Shown here: positions 1 to 8,140 of the stretch, in pieces | Numbering within the stretch: the stretch's first letter is position 1 | How the letters are laid out: the number at the start of each line of letters is the position of its first letter | Assembly: GCA_035506295.1 (NCBI GenBank) | Contig: DATJPR010000098.1 | Span: 1-64,000 of the forward strand | Source of the DNA: DATJPR01 sp035506295 | GTDB taxonomy: Bacteria; Bacteroidota; Ignavibacteria; UBA10030; UBA6906 | DNA length: 64,000 bases | Direction of reading: 5' to 3' | Position numbers and translations under genes: made by a program | The notes under the pieces: model-generated | The model's database searches: none | What the model saw: the letters and a program-made list of their open reading frames with translations, nothing else | What the model was told of the DNA's origin: nothing

Positions 1-299
1 CGCTCTGCGACCCGTTTCAGCTCCTCAAGGTGTGCTGCGGGGTCGACGATCGGCGTTGAATCGTCGAGATACCGGTCGAACGGTGTCGTGGCTTTCCTCG
101 CACCGTAGGAGGCAGCCCGCCCTGTCGTCGGATCGTCGATCGCCCCGGTCACTTCGTACGTCTCCCTGCCGAACAGTCCGAGACCGTTGGCTTTCGGCAA
201 CGTGCGTGTTCCGAGGACGATGGCCTCCGGACCGAGTTCCTTCCGCATCTGCTCCGTGGCTTCCTTCAGGGTTCGTGCGGTGAATTTCTTAATTCTCAT
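1..299 (-). CDS. flhF: Flagellar GTPase FlhF, N-terminal part (gene runs off the window)
   Basis: Reading down from the ATG at 299 gives a protein beginning MRIKKFTARTLKEATEQM, followed by KELGPEAIVLGTR. This is the typical FlhF N-terminus that precedes the SRP-type GTPase domain. About 99 codons are present and the frame stays open to the window edge, so the G domain lies outside. The start overlaps the 3' end of flhA by 11 bases and has GAGG about 6 bases upstream, which fits translational coupling. FlhF is a membrane-associated SRP-family GTPase that sets the site and number of flagella, often with FlhG. The family call is firm; GTPase motifs cannot be checked here. Confidence 0.9.
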   Translation of the reverse strand, partial: MRIKKFTARTLKEATEQMRKELGPEAIVLGTRTLPKANGLGLFGRETYEVTGAIDDPTTGRAASYGARKATTPFDRYLDDSTPIVDPAAHLEELKRVAE

Positions 300-2382
300 T
301 GGCGACCTCGAGCTTCCCGATGAATTCGATCTCCGTCTCCGGCGGCAATTCCGTAAACGAGAGCACGGAAACGGTGGGGAACGATGTATGAACGAGCCTG
401 TAGAAGTAGGGGCGGACGGTTGCGGCACACACGACCACCGGAGTCCATCCGCTGGACGTCATTGCGTCGACATTGGCACGCAGGCTTTCCTGAATACCCC
501 GGACGGTTGCCGGCGCGAGACCCAGGCTGGGGCTCGCCTCTCGCTGGCTCTGGAGAGACGCGGTGATCAATTGCTCGAGCCGCGGGTCCATCGCGATGGC
601 GTGAATGACGCCGCTCCCATCCTGGTAGATGCGGGCGATGGTCTCCGAAAGCGAGTGACGCACATACTCCGTCAACACGTCCACGTTTTTCGTGACCCGG
701 CCGTAGTCGACCAGCGCTTCGAGAACGGTGGTCAGATCGCGCACGGGAATTCCCTCCCGGAGAAGGTTTTGCAGGACCTTCTGCACCGTCCCCGTCGGCA
801 TGACTTCCGGTGTCAGTTCCTCGACCACCGCAGGGTAGTCCTTCTTCAGATTGTCGATCAGCTTTCTGGTGTCCTGCCGCCCGAGAATCTTGTCGGCATT
901 CCTCCTCAGGATTTCCTGCAGGTGCGTTGACAGGACCGAGGAGGGTTCGACGACCGTATAGCCATGGAGCTCGGCATTTTGTCGTTCATGATCTGCGATC
1001 CACACGGCAGGCAGGCCGAAGGCCGGCTCTTTCACTTCGTCTCCGTCGATGCGCGACGGGGAATGCGCGGAACTTATGGCAAGGTAGCGCCCCATCATCA
1101 GCTTATCGGTCGCGACGACGTTACCCCTGATTTTCACCACATACTGGTTCGCCTCGAGCTGCAGGTTATCGCGAACCCGCACCGGAGGGATGACGATCCC
1201 CAGCTCCATCGCGAGCTGCTTGCGCATGTTCGTGATGCGGTTGAAGAGATCGCCGCCCTGTGATTCGTCGACGAGCGAGATCAGCGCATAGCCGATTTCC
1301 ACTTCCAGGGGATCCACCTGGAGATAGTCTTCGATTTTTTCTTCCCGTGTCGCCGGTCGTTCCGGCGCCTGATCGGGAGGGGGGGTCTTGGCTTCCCGCA
1401 TCTGCACGTAGCCAATCCCGCCGGCAAGCGAACCGAGCACGAGGAAGGGAATCGTCGGCAATCCGGGCACAATCGCGAAGAGGAGCAGGGCGCCGGAGGC
1501 GATGAGCAGGGCTTTGTATCGACCGAACACCTGAACGCGGATTTCCTTGTCGAATTGGTTTCCCGAAGCGCTGCGGGTGACGATCATGCCGGCCGAGGTG
1601 GCAATGATCAGGGCGGGGATCTGGGTCACGAGCCCGTCGCCGACGGTCAACAGCGTGTAGGTCCGCAGCGCATCGGTGAACGGCATCCCCTTTTGGGCAA
1701 CGCCGATGATGAAGCCGCCGATGATATTGACCACATTGATCAGCAATCCCGCGACCGCGTCGCCGCGGACAAACTTGCTCGCCCCGTCCATGGCGCCATA
1801 GAACTCCGCCTCGCGCGCAATCTGGGCCCGGCGTTCGCGCGCCTCTTGCTCCGTGATGAGGCCCGCGTTCAGGTCGGCGTCGATTGCCATCTGCTTGCCC
1901 GGCATGGCGTCGAGGGTGAACCGCGCCGCGACTTCCGCGATGCGCCCGGAGCCTTTCACAATCACCACGAACTGAATAATGACGAGGATGAGGAAAATGA
2001 TGAAACCGACGACGTAATTCCCTTTGACCACGAAGGACCCGAATGCCTGGATGACTTCGCCGGCATATGCCTCGCCGAGGATCAAACGCGTGGAGGCGAC
2101 GTTCAGCGAGAGCCGGAAAATGGTGAGAATCAGGAGCAAGCCCGGGAACACCGACATCTCGAGCGGACTCGTCAAATACATGGACACCATCAGGACAAGG
2201 ATCGCGAGCGTGATGTTCGACGCCAGGAGGATGTCGAGAAGAAGCGACGGGAGCGGGATGATCATCAGCGAGAGGATCCCGATCACCGCGATGGCCAGCG
2301 CGATGTCCGTGTGGGCGGCGATCGTCCGCACCATGGGGTTGCTCAATATCCCGCCGGGCCGTGTGTTGAGTGTCGCTTCCAT
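289..2382 (-). CDS. flhA: Flagellar type III export gate protein FlhA
   Basis: 697 residues, the normal FlhA length. The N-terminal half has about eight hydrophobic segments (starting ALAIAVIGILSLMIIPLPS), the conserved cytoplasmic loop with KQMAIDADLNAGLI and VRGDAVAGLL, and the C-terminal half is a soluble domain that docks chaperone-substrate complexes. FlhA is the proton-driven core of the flagellar export gate with FlhB and FliPQR. The start at 2382 lies 4 bases after the flhB stop, and the 3' end overlaps flhF. It sits in an uninterrupted export-gate block fliOPQR-flhB-flhA. No anomalies seen. Confidence 0.98.
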   Translation of the reverse strand: MEATLNTRPGGILSNPMVRTIAAHTDIALAIAVIGILSLMIIPLPSLLLDILLASNITLAILVLMVSMYLTSPLEMSVFPGLLLILTIFRLSLNVASTRLILGEAYAGEVIQAFGSFVVKGNYVVGFIIFLILVIIQFVVIVKGSGRIAEVAARFTLDAMPGKQMAIDADLNAGLITEQEARERRAQIAREAEFYGAMDGASKFVRGDAVAGLLINVVNIIGGFIIGVAQKGMPFTDALRTYTLLTVGDGLVTQIPALIIATSAGMIVTRSASGNQFDKEIRVQVFGRYKALLIASGALLLFAIVPGLPTIPFLVLGSLAGGIGYVQMREAKTPPPDQAPERPATREEKIEDYLQVDPLEVEIGYALISLVDESQGGDLFNRITNMRKQLAMELGIVIPPVRVRDNLQLEANQYVVKIRGNVVATDKLMMGRYLAISSAHSPSRIDGDEVKEPAFGLPAVWIADHERQNAELHGYTVVEPSSVLSTHLQEILRRNADKILGRQDTRKLIDNLKKDYPAVVEELTPEVMPTGTVQKVLQNLLREGIPVRDLTTVLEALVDYGRVTKNVDVLTEYVRHSLSETIARIYQDGSGVIHAIAMDPRLEQLITASLQSQREASPSLGLAPATVRGIQESLRANVDAMTSSGWTPVVVCAATVRPYFYRLVHTSFPTVSVLSFTELPPETEIEFIGKLEVANEN

Positions 2383-2386
2383 AGCG

Positions 2387-3472
2387 TCAGTTCATCCCCA
2401 ATCTCGGATGCGCGCTTTTGAGCCGATAGATGTACGCGAGGACTTGCGCCACCGCCTGGAACAGTTTCTCCGGAATTTCGTCGCCGATCTCGACGCTGTG
2501 GTAGAGCGCTCGTGCAAGCGGTTTGTCCTCGATGACGGGGACCGCATGCTCCCGGGCGATCGCTTTGATCTTTTCCGCGATGAAACCCGCGCCCTTCGCC
2601 ACCACGTGCGGGGCCGACATTTTTACCGAGTCATACTTCAAGGCGACCGCAAGATGTGTCGGGTTCGTGACCACCACGTCCGCCTTGGGCACTTCGTGCA
2701 TCATGCGCTTGTAGGCGATCTTCCGCTGGATGGTCCGGATGCGTCCCCGGACCAGCGGATCGCCTTCCAGTTCCTTCGATTCCTCACGCACCTCTTCTTT
2801 CGTCATCTTCAGGCTTTTCTCGTGCTCGAACCGCTGATAGAAGAAGTCGATGACCGCGAGCGCCAGAAATGCCAGGCCGGTTTTCAGGCCGACACTCACC
2901 GAAGCGCTGGCCATGGAGGAGAAGATTTCTGACGGGTCGGAGTCCATCAGCGTCACCGATTGCGCGATGATGCCGTTCAGCGCCACGTATGCCACCAGTC
3001 CGACGATCGTCGCCTTGGCGACGTTCTTGCCGATCTCCACCATCGAGCGCCTGGACCCGAGGACCCGTTTCAACCCCGACAGCGGATTGATCTTGGAGAA
3101 CTTCGGCTGGATTGCCTCCATGGACCACATCGGCCCGACCTGCGCATATCCCGCCGCAAGGCCGACGATCATAAGCCCCCCCATCACAGGCCCGAGCATG
3201 CTGATGGTCCGCAACACTATGTCGAGGAAGATCTGTCGCACGGCATCCATGTCCCCCGTGAACGAGGAGGCCTTCGTGAGATAGTCGCGCGTGGCCGACG
3301 CCAGACCCTGCAGCAGAAGATCGCCGGACACGAACAGGAGAAGCAGGCCGAAGATCAACATGAACGCAGAGTTCAAGTCGACGCTTCGCGCCACCTTCCC
3401 CTTCCGCCGTGCGTCTTCGCGGCGCTTGGTGGTCGCAGTTTCGGTTCTTTCCTGGAACGATTCTTCGGCCAC
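2387..3472 (-). CDS. flhB: Flagellar export switch protein FlhB
   Basis: 361 residues with an N-terminal KRREDARRKGKVARS signature, four hydrophobic segments and a cytoplasmic tail. The self-cleavage motif NPTH is intact at residues 270-273, which is the canonical position. FlhB closes and switches the export gate from rod/hook to filament substrates after FliK signals hook length. The gene starts 3 bases after the fliR stop and ends 4 bases before flhA. Family assignment is secure. Confidence 0.98.
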   Translation of the reverse strand: MAEESFQERTETATTKRREDARRKGKVARSVDLNSAFMLIFGLLLLFVSGDLLLQGLASATRDYLTKASSFTGDMDAVRQIFLDIVLRTISMLGPVMGGLMIVGLAAGYAQVGPMWSMEAIQPKFSKINPLSGLKRVLGSRRSMVEIGKNVAKATIVGLVAYVALNGIIAQSVTLMDSDPSEIFSSMASASVSVGLKTGLAFLALAVIDFFYQRFEHEKSLKMTKEEVREESKELEGDPLVRGRIRTIQRKIAYKRMMHEVPKADVVVTNPTHLAVALKYDSVKMSAPHVVAKGAGFIAEKIKAIAREHAVPVIEDKPLARALYHSVEIGDEIPEKLFQAVAQVLAYIYRLKSAHPRLGMN

Positions 3473-3475
3473 GGT

Positions 3476-4243
3476 TTAGAGAGCCCTTACAAGATCCACC
3501 ATGTTTTCTTCAAACCCCGCGAGAAGCTTCTTGAACACGTACACCATCATCGGCGCGGCGGTCATCATCAGGAGAAACCCGATGCCGATCTTCACCTGAA
3601 AGTTGAGGATGAAGACGTTGATCTGCGGAGTCACCCGCGCCAGCACGCCGAGCGCAACATTGACAATGAACGATGCAACGATAACAGGCGCGGCCAGTTT
3701 GATGCCGACCACGAGCACCGCTCCCGCAAGAGCCACCAGACGGTCGGTCAGCCCGGTGGAAATCGTGAATTGCCCGATCCCGACGGCATCAAAACTCATG
3801 CGCAATGCCTGGAGCACAAAGTGATGACCGTTCAGCAGCAGGAAAACCAGCGTCATCACCAACTGCAGAAATTGGGACATAACGGTATTTTGCGCCCCGG
3901 ATTCCGGATCGAGGACGGTTGCCAGGCTCATGCCGAGATCGAGGGAGATCATCTCCCCTGCGACGACTGCACCGAGCAGGATGAACCCTGCGGCGAAACC
4001 CAGGAGCAATCCGACCGCGATCTCCTTCAAGACCATGATCGTCAGGACCGCCAGGCTCTGGTCGATCACCGGATGCGTCGCCGCGACGATCGGCTGCATG
4101 ACCAACGCGACGAACAGACCGAGCGCGATCTTGACCTGCACCGGGACCGCCTGATGGCTTACGACCGGCGCAACGACGATCAACGACATCACCCTCGCGA
4201 AGATCAGGACGTACAGCACGAATTGTGAGACATAGATGTCCAT
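3476..4243 (-). CDS. fliR: Flagellar export gate protein FliR
   Basis: 255 residues and very hydrophobic, with about six membrane segments; the N-terminus reads YVSQFVLYVLIFARVMSLIV. This is the usual FliR profile. FliR forms the export gate pore with FliP and FliQ in the MS-ring centre. It is separated from fliQ by one base and from flhB by three. The fliP-fliQ-fliR-flhB-flhA order is conserved in many phyla and supports the call. Confidence 0.96.
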   Translation of the reverse strand: MDIYVSQFVLYVLIFARVMSLIVVAPVVSHQAVPVQVKIALGLFVALVMQPIVAATHPVIDQSLAVLTIMVLKEIAVGLLLGFAAGFILLGAVVAGEMISLDLGMSLATVLDPESGAQNTVMSQFLQLVMTLVFLLLNGHHFVLQALRMSFDAVGIGQFTISTGLTDRLVALAGAVLVVGIKLAAPVIVASFIVNVALGVLARVTPQINVFILNFQVKIGIGFLLMMTAAPMMVYVFKKLLAGFEENMVDLVRAL

Positions 4244-4244
4244 G

Positions 4245-4514
4245 TCACCGCCCGAGCGTCGGGATCGAGTTAAACAGATTCATCGTGAAGGATATCATCG
4301 TGTCCATCATCCACGGGAGCGTCAGCACCAGCACCACAGCCATGCCGATGAGCTTGGGAACAAAGGTCAGCGTGAATTCCTGGATCGACGTTGCGGCCTG
4401 AATCACGGACACCACGAGGCCGATGACAAGCGAGACCAGAAGGATTGGCGCCGAGACCAACAGCGTGGTATAAAAGGCCTCCCGCACGATGTACACGACG
4501 TACTGTTCTGACAC
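4245..4514 (-). CDS. fliQ: Flagellar export gate protein FliQ (GTG start)
   Basis: 89 residues with two long hydrophobic helices (TTLLVSAPILLVSLVIGLVV and VVLVLTLPWMM), the size and topology of FliQ. The start codon is GTG at 4514, supported by AGAGG about 6 bases upstream. FliQ packs around FliP/FliR in the export gate. It lies between fliP (21 bases upstream) and fliR. Confidence 0.95.
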   Translation of the reverse strand: MSEQYVVYIVREAFYTTLLVSAPILLVSLVIGLVVSVIQAATSIQEFTLTFVPKLIGMAVVLVLTLPWMMDTMISFTMNLFNSIPTLGR

Positions 4515-4535
4515 GTGAACCTCTCTGTGATGAAG

Positions 4536-5294
4536 TTACTGGAAGCTATTGACCACCGAGCCAACGATGAGCCGCCATCCGTCCACCATGATGAAGAGAA
4601 GGATCTTGAACGGTAGCGACACCAGCATCGGGGGCAGCATCATCATGCCCATGGACATCAGGATGCTGGACACCACCATGTCGATGATTAGAAACGGGAT
4701 GAACAGGATGAACCCGATCTGAAAGCCGATGCGGAGTTCGCTGATCGCGAACGCCGGGATCACCACGTATGTCGGCACATCGTCGTGGTTCTTGGGCTTG
4801 TCGATCTTCGCCATCGAAACGAACAGCGCCAGGTCTTCCTCGCGTGTCTGCCTAAACATGAACTCGCGGAGCGGGCCCACGCCCTTGTCGTACGCTTCCT
4901 GGAACGTGATCTTGTTTGAGAGATAGGGCTGCAGCGCGTCCTGGTTTACCTTGTTCCACGTCGGCGCCATGACAAAAAACGTGAGGAACATCGCCAGCCC
5001 GACCAGGATTTGTGCCGGGGGCACCTGTTGCGTCCCCATGGCCTGTTTCAGGAAATGAAACACCACGATGATCCGGGTGAACGCCGTCGTGAGGATGAGG
5101 ATCGCCGGCGCAAGCGAAAGGATCGTCATGATGAACAGAATCTGGAGTGTTGTCGCCACCTCCTCCGGTTTCGTGGCTTTGCCGACTTCGACCGACACCT
5201 TCGGGAGCGGCAGGACCTTGTCCTGGGCGGCAACGCTGGAAACGGCCGCGACAAGGAGGACCATCAGGAGGAGAATCGCGACCGATCGTTTCAT
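4536..5294 (-). CDS. fliP: Flagellar export gate protein FliP
   Basis: 252 residues. It begins with a cleavable-looking signal peptide (MKRSVAILLLMVLLVAAVSS, then VAAQ), as is usual for FliP, followed by the FliP domain with LSLAPAILILTTAFTRI and QVPPAQILVGLAMFLTFF. FliP forms the pentameric ring of the export pore. The ATG overlaps the fliO stop as ATGA, indicating translational coupling. No anomaly seen. Confidence 0.98.
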   Translation of the reverse strand: MKRSVAILLLMVLLVAAVSSVAAQDKVLPLPKVSVEVGKATKPEEVATTLQILFIMTILSLAPAILILTTAFTRIIVVFHFLKQAMGTQQVPPAQILVGLAMFLTFFVMAPTWNKVNQDALQPYLSNKITFQEAYDKGVGPLREFMFRQTREEDLALFVSMAKIDKPKNHDDVPTYVVIPAFAISELRIGFQIGFILFIPFLIIDMVVSSILMSMGMMMLPPMLVSLPFKILLFIMVDGWRLIVGSVVNSFQ

Positions 5295-5758
5295 TGGCGT
5301 TTCCTCGGTCTGTGCGCGGGGCGCTTGTCATTGCCGGGTTCCTGGATGATGGGGTCCGCAACGACGCCGCGATGGAACAATCCCTTGAGGGATTCCTGAA
5401 GCTGCCCCGCGAACGCTGAGGAGAACGAGACGGGTTTTTTCGCCGCCCATCCGTGCAGGGCGTCGTCAGCGACGCGCCTGTCCGCCAGCGCGGCAAGACT
5501 CTGTTCGTTGTCGATCGTCCCGAGCGTCTGCATTCCCTGCTCGCTCATCCCGACGACGAAGATCGTATCGAGCACTTTGACCACGACGATCGAGCGCTTG
5601 GGGTGCAATGCCCGCTGACCGAGGATCTCCACGGCGACATCGTTGGCTCCGCCGGGGGCTCCGCGATACACGTACTTTTTCAGCAGATAGACCACGCCGA
5701 CCATGAGCCCAAGGACCGCGGCAAGGGAAAGCAGTGTTTTGAACAGGATCCATTCCAT
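5291..5758 (-). CDS. fliO: Flagellar export assembly protein FliO
   Basis: 155 residues with one N-terminal membrane helix (LLSLAAVLGLMVGVVYLLKK) and a short cytoplasmic domain containing LGQRALHPKRSIVVVKVLDTI, the pattern of the FliO/MopB family. FliO helps assemble the FliP ring. The sequence is poorly conserved in the family, so the call rests on topology, this motif and its position between fliN and fliP. It starts 2 bases after the fliN stop and overlaps fliP by 4. Confidence 0.88.
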   Translation of the reverse strand: MEWILFKTLLSLAAVLGLMVGVVYLLKKYVYRGAPGGANDVAVEILGQRALHPKRSIVVVKVLDTIFVVGMSEQGMQTLGTIDNEQSLAALADRRVADDALHGWAAKKPVSFSSAFAGQLQESLKGLFHRGVVADPIIQEPGNDKRPAHRPRKRQ

Positions 5759-5760
5759 CG

Positions 5761-6141
5761 CTATTTTCCCAGTCCCCGGACACGCTCACTGGCATCCACG
5801 AGGTTCGTGATCCGGATGCCGAAATGTTTCTCGATGACGACCACTTCCCCTTCCGCCATTTTCTTGCCGTTGATCAGGATGTCCACCGGCTCACTCGCGA
5901 GCTTCTCAAATTCGACGACCGATCCGCGCTGAAGATCCAGAATGTCGCGGATCAGCATGTTCGTCCTGCCAAGCTCGATGGACACCGGCAGATGCAGATC
6001 GAGGAGGATGTCCATCTTCATGTCCTTCTCGCCGCTCTGCGGCGACGAATTCAGCGACTGGAATTGCGCTGTCTGCACTTCCACGGCCGATGCCGCCGGA
6101 GGATTCGCTGTCTGCGGATCTGCTTCCACGGGAGTCTCCAT
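5761..6141 (-). CDS. fliN: Flagellar motor switch protein FliN
   Basis: 126 residues with a C-terminal SpoA (surface presentation of antigens) domain: LPVSIELGRTNMLIRDILDL, SVVEFEKLASEPVDILING, AEGEVVVIEKHFGIRIT. The first 45 residues are low complexity. FliN forms the bottom of the C-ring with FliM and FliG and is the entry dock for FliH-bound export substrates. It is single-domain, with no CheC-type phosphatase fused as in FliY. The start at 6141 has AAGG upstream and follows fliM by 6 bases. Confidence 0.96.
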   Translation of the reverse strand: METPVEADPQTANPPAASAVEVQTAQFQSLNSSPQSGEKDMKMDILLDLHLPVSIELGRTNMLIRDILDLQRGSVVEFEKLASEPVDILINGKKMAEGEVVVIEKHFGIRITNLVDASERVRGLGK

Positions 6142-6147
6142 GCTGCC

Positions 6148-7146
6148 TTACTCTCCTTGCTGTACGTCCTGCGTCAAACGCGTGATTTTCACGGCGACCT
6201 TGCCGTTGGACACGCCGGGTCGCCCCAGCAGCCGCGGCTTGCCGCCAACCCACACTTTCACTTCACCGTCGATCGGAATGTTGGTCCGAACAACGTCGCC
6301 GGGTTCGAGATGCAAGAGCTCCCTGAGGGTGAGCGACGTCTCGCCGAGGACCGCGACGGCGCTGAGGTCAGTCGAACCCAGCCGGCGCATCATCGCGCGC
6401 GTCGACGTCGGGTCGACGGTTCCGGCCGGCACACCGCTGAAGTGCTGGATGTTCATCTTGGCCAGAACATCGTCGAGCGCGAAGGTCGGGAAGCACACGT
6501 TCATCAGGTACTTTTGCGTGCCGATCGACACTTCGAACGACACCACCATGACGATTTCGCTTGCCGGCGCAATCTGTGCAAAATCCCCCTCCGTCTCATA
6601 CCGCTCAAGCTTGAAGGTCAGCTCGGCCACGGTCTTCCATGCGCGTTGGATCTCGACCAAGGCCTTCTGAATGATCCCTTTGACGATACTCTGTTCGATC
6701 TTGGTGATCAGACGGGGATTCTTGTCGCCTTCCGCAACCCCGCCCATCAGATGCTCGACCATCGCAATGATCAGTTGAGGGCTGAACTCGAGCACCGCGA
6801 GCGCATCCGATTCCTGGATCCGGAAGATGTGAAGACAACTCGGGCTGGAGATGGAGAGCACAAACTCCGAGTAGAACAACTGGTCCACGGAGGACACCGT
6901 GACGGAGACCGTCGTCTGGAGACGCGAGACGAGGTAAGAACCGAATGCCTCCGCGAAACTCTCGTGCACCGCCTGAAACGTCCGGAGCTGATTCTTCGAC
7001 ATCCGGTGCGGAAGACGGAAGTCGAAGACGACCATTTCTTTGGACTGCTTTTTCTCTTCAGGACCGGGTTCGACCGGAAGCGGCTGGTCGACGTTAATCC
7101 CCGAGAGAAGGCTGTCGATTTCTTGTTGCGAGAGAATCTCTGGCAC
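6148..7146 (-). CDS. fliM: Flagellar motor switch protein FliM (GTG start)
   Basis: 332 residues. The N-terminus MPEILSQQEIDSLLSGI is the CheY-P binding segment of FliM. The middle is the CheC-like domain, and the C-terminus is a SpoA domain containing VAVLGETSLTLRELLHLEPG. The start is GTG at 7146. FliM receives CheY-P and reverses or brakes rotation. The conserved N-terminal EIDSLL motif implies CheY-controlled switching here, consistent with the cheY and cheZ-like genes in this window. Confidence 0.97.
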   Translation of the reverse strand: MPEILSQQEIDSLLSGINVDQPLPVEPGPEEKKQSKEMVVFDFRLPHRMSKNQLRTFQAVHESFAEAFGSYLVSRLQTTVSVTVSSVDQLFYSEFVLSISSPSCLHIFRIQESDALAVLEFSPQLIIAMVEHLMGGVAEGDKNPRLITKIEQSIVKGIIQKALVEIQRAWKTVAELTFKLERYETEGDFAQIAPASEIVMVVSFEVSIGTQKYLMNVCFPTFALDDVLAKMNIQHFSGVPAGTVDPTSTRAMMRRLGSTDLSAVAVLGETSLTLRELLHLEPGDVVRTNIPIDGEVKVWVGGKPRLLGRPGVSNGKVAVKITRLTQDVQQGE

Positions 7147-7155
7147 GGAGCACCG

Positions 7156-7713
7156 CTACTGGATGATGAATTTGCTGAAATACACGTTGGAGACAGTGCC
7201 GGACTTGATGATCTCCGACGCTTTCCCGAGGATTTCACCGCGCAGCTGCTCGCGTTGGGCGACGTTGGCGAGTTCGTCCAGCCCTTTGGTCGTCAGCACG
7301 GAATTCAATGCGTCGCGCACCTGGATTTCCTTTCGCTCCATCTCCTTCGCCGCCTCGACCGTTGAAGTCTCGAAGCCGACCGTGATGAGGAGGAATCTCG
7401 TGCCGTTCGTTCCGGCCGGGTTCACGATGAGATCCTTAACGACGTACATGTGTGAACCCGCGCCTTCGCCGCCTTCCTTCTCGTCCGACGCTTCGGCTTC
7501 TTTCGAGGATTCCTTCCCCTGGGCCGCATTGCCCGCGCCATTGGCGCCCGATGTCCCTCCGCCGACAAATTTCGTCGCGACAAAGAACAGGACAACGATC
7601 TGCACCAGGAATACGGGGACGCCGATCATGATGAGTTTCTTGAGAGGAAGCGGCTTCTTTGCTTCCGCGGGCTGCTCTTTTGGCTTCTCAGTGGGGTTTG
7701 GCTCTTTCGCCAT
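7156..7713 (-). CDS. fliL: Flagellar stator-associated protein FliL
   Basis: From the ATG at 7713 the protein has 185 residues. It has a Pro/Lys-rich cytoplasmic tail, one membrane helix (LIMIGVPVFLVQIVVLFFVA), a Gly/Ala/Glu-rich linker and a periplasmic FliL domain with VNPAGTNGTRFLLITVGFE. An upstream in-frame GTG at 7764 is possible, but it would add a segment unlike FliL N-termini. FliL rings support the stator. In many bacteria motA/motB sit just upstream; here they are missing and about 150 bases separate fliL from flbD. Confidence 0.9.
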   Translation of the reverse strand: MAKEPNPTEKPKEQPAEAKKPLPLKKLIMIGVPVFLVQIVVLFFVATKFVGGGTSGANGAGNAAQGKESSKEAEASDEKEGGEGAGSHMYVVKDLIVNPAGTNGTRFLLITVGFETSTVEAAKEMERKEIQVRDALNSVLTTKGLDELANVAQREQLRGEILGKASEIIKSGTVSNVYFSKFIIQ

Positions 7714-7861
7714 AGGTCCGATCCAGGCTTTTCCAGGAACCACATGGGTCAAACCGTGTGCCACGGTCGATAGAGCACTTCTCTCAGGAAATGCGGTTAA
7801 CGTGCGGAATTACAAGGCTTTTGGGGATGAAAGGGCGGGCAGCGCGTTCTTCTGGTGGTTA

Positions 7862-8065
7862 TTATCGGCCAGATGGTTGCCGTATTGGTAGGCAGCGCTT
7901 CTTGTATTCCATCGCTTTTTCGACGATTTCCTCAGCGCTTTCCTTGACCATGAGCTTCTTGCCCGTCGTCGTCGTCACAAGCGTATCTGGCGTTTCTTCG
8001 ATGAATTCGATGAGATCAACGTTCACGATGATCTTCTGTCCCTGGAGGCGCGTAAGCTCAATCAT
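7862..8065 (-). CDS. flbD: FlbD family small flagellar protein
   Basis: 67 residues: MIELTRLQGQKIIVNVDLIE, then FIEETPDTLVTTTTGKKLMV and KESAEEIVEKA. This is the full FlbD-family signature (short cytoplasmic protein, often called SwrD in Bacillus, where it affects motor torque). It lies between flgE and fliL as in Bacillus and spirochaete operons. A strong hairpin separates it from flgE. It is not related to the Caulobacter sigma-54 regulator of the same name. Confidence 0.92.
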   Translation of the reverse strand: MIELTRLQGQKIIVNVDLIEFIEETPDTLVTTTTGKKLMVKESAEEIVEKAMEYKKRCLPIRQPSGR

Positions 8066-8104
8066 GGCCGCTCACTTCCGCGAACTGATGAATGATGGAA
8101 GAAC

Positions 8105-8126
8105 GAGGGGGGCTGAGGCCCCCCTC
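8105..8126 (-). terminator. GC-rich hairpin after flgE
   Basis: A perfect 9-bp stem (GAGGGGGGC / GCCCCCCTC) with loop TGAG lies 15 bases downstream of the flgE stop on the minus strand, followed by a moderately T-rich stretch. It can be a terminator or an attenuator that lowers flbD-fliL...flhF expression relative to the hook genes. The weak T tract argues against complete termination. Confidence 0.6.
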
Positions 8127-8140
8127 CGTTGCTCCTGAAT

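Noticed and set aside
2960..7365. Long plus-strand frames opposite flhB, fliR and fliM
   Set aside because: They are His/Asp/Arg-rich antisense shadows; the minus strand has firm flagellar proteins there.
7714..8065. motA/motB between flbD and fliL
   Set aside because: The interval is too short and contains no stator-like frame; the stator genes must be elsewhere.
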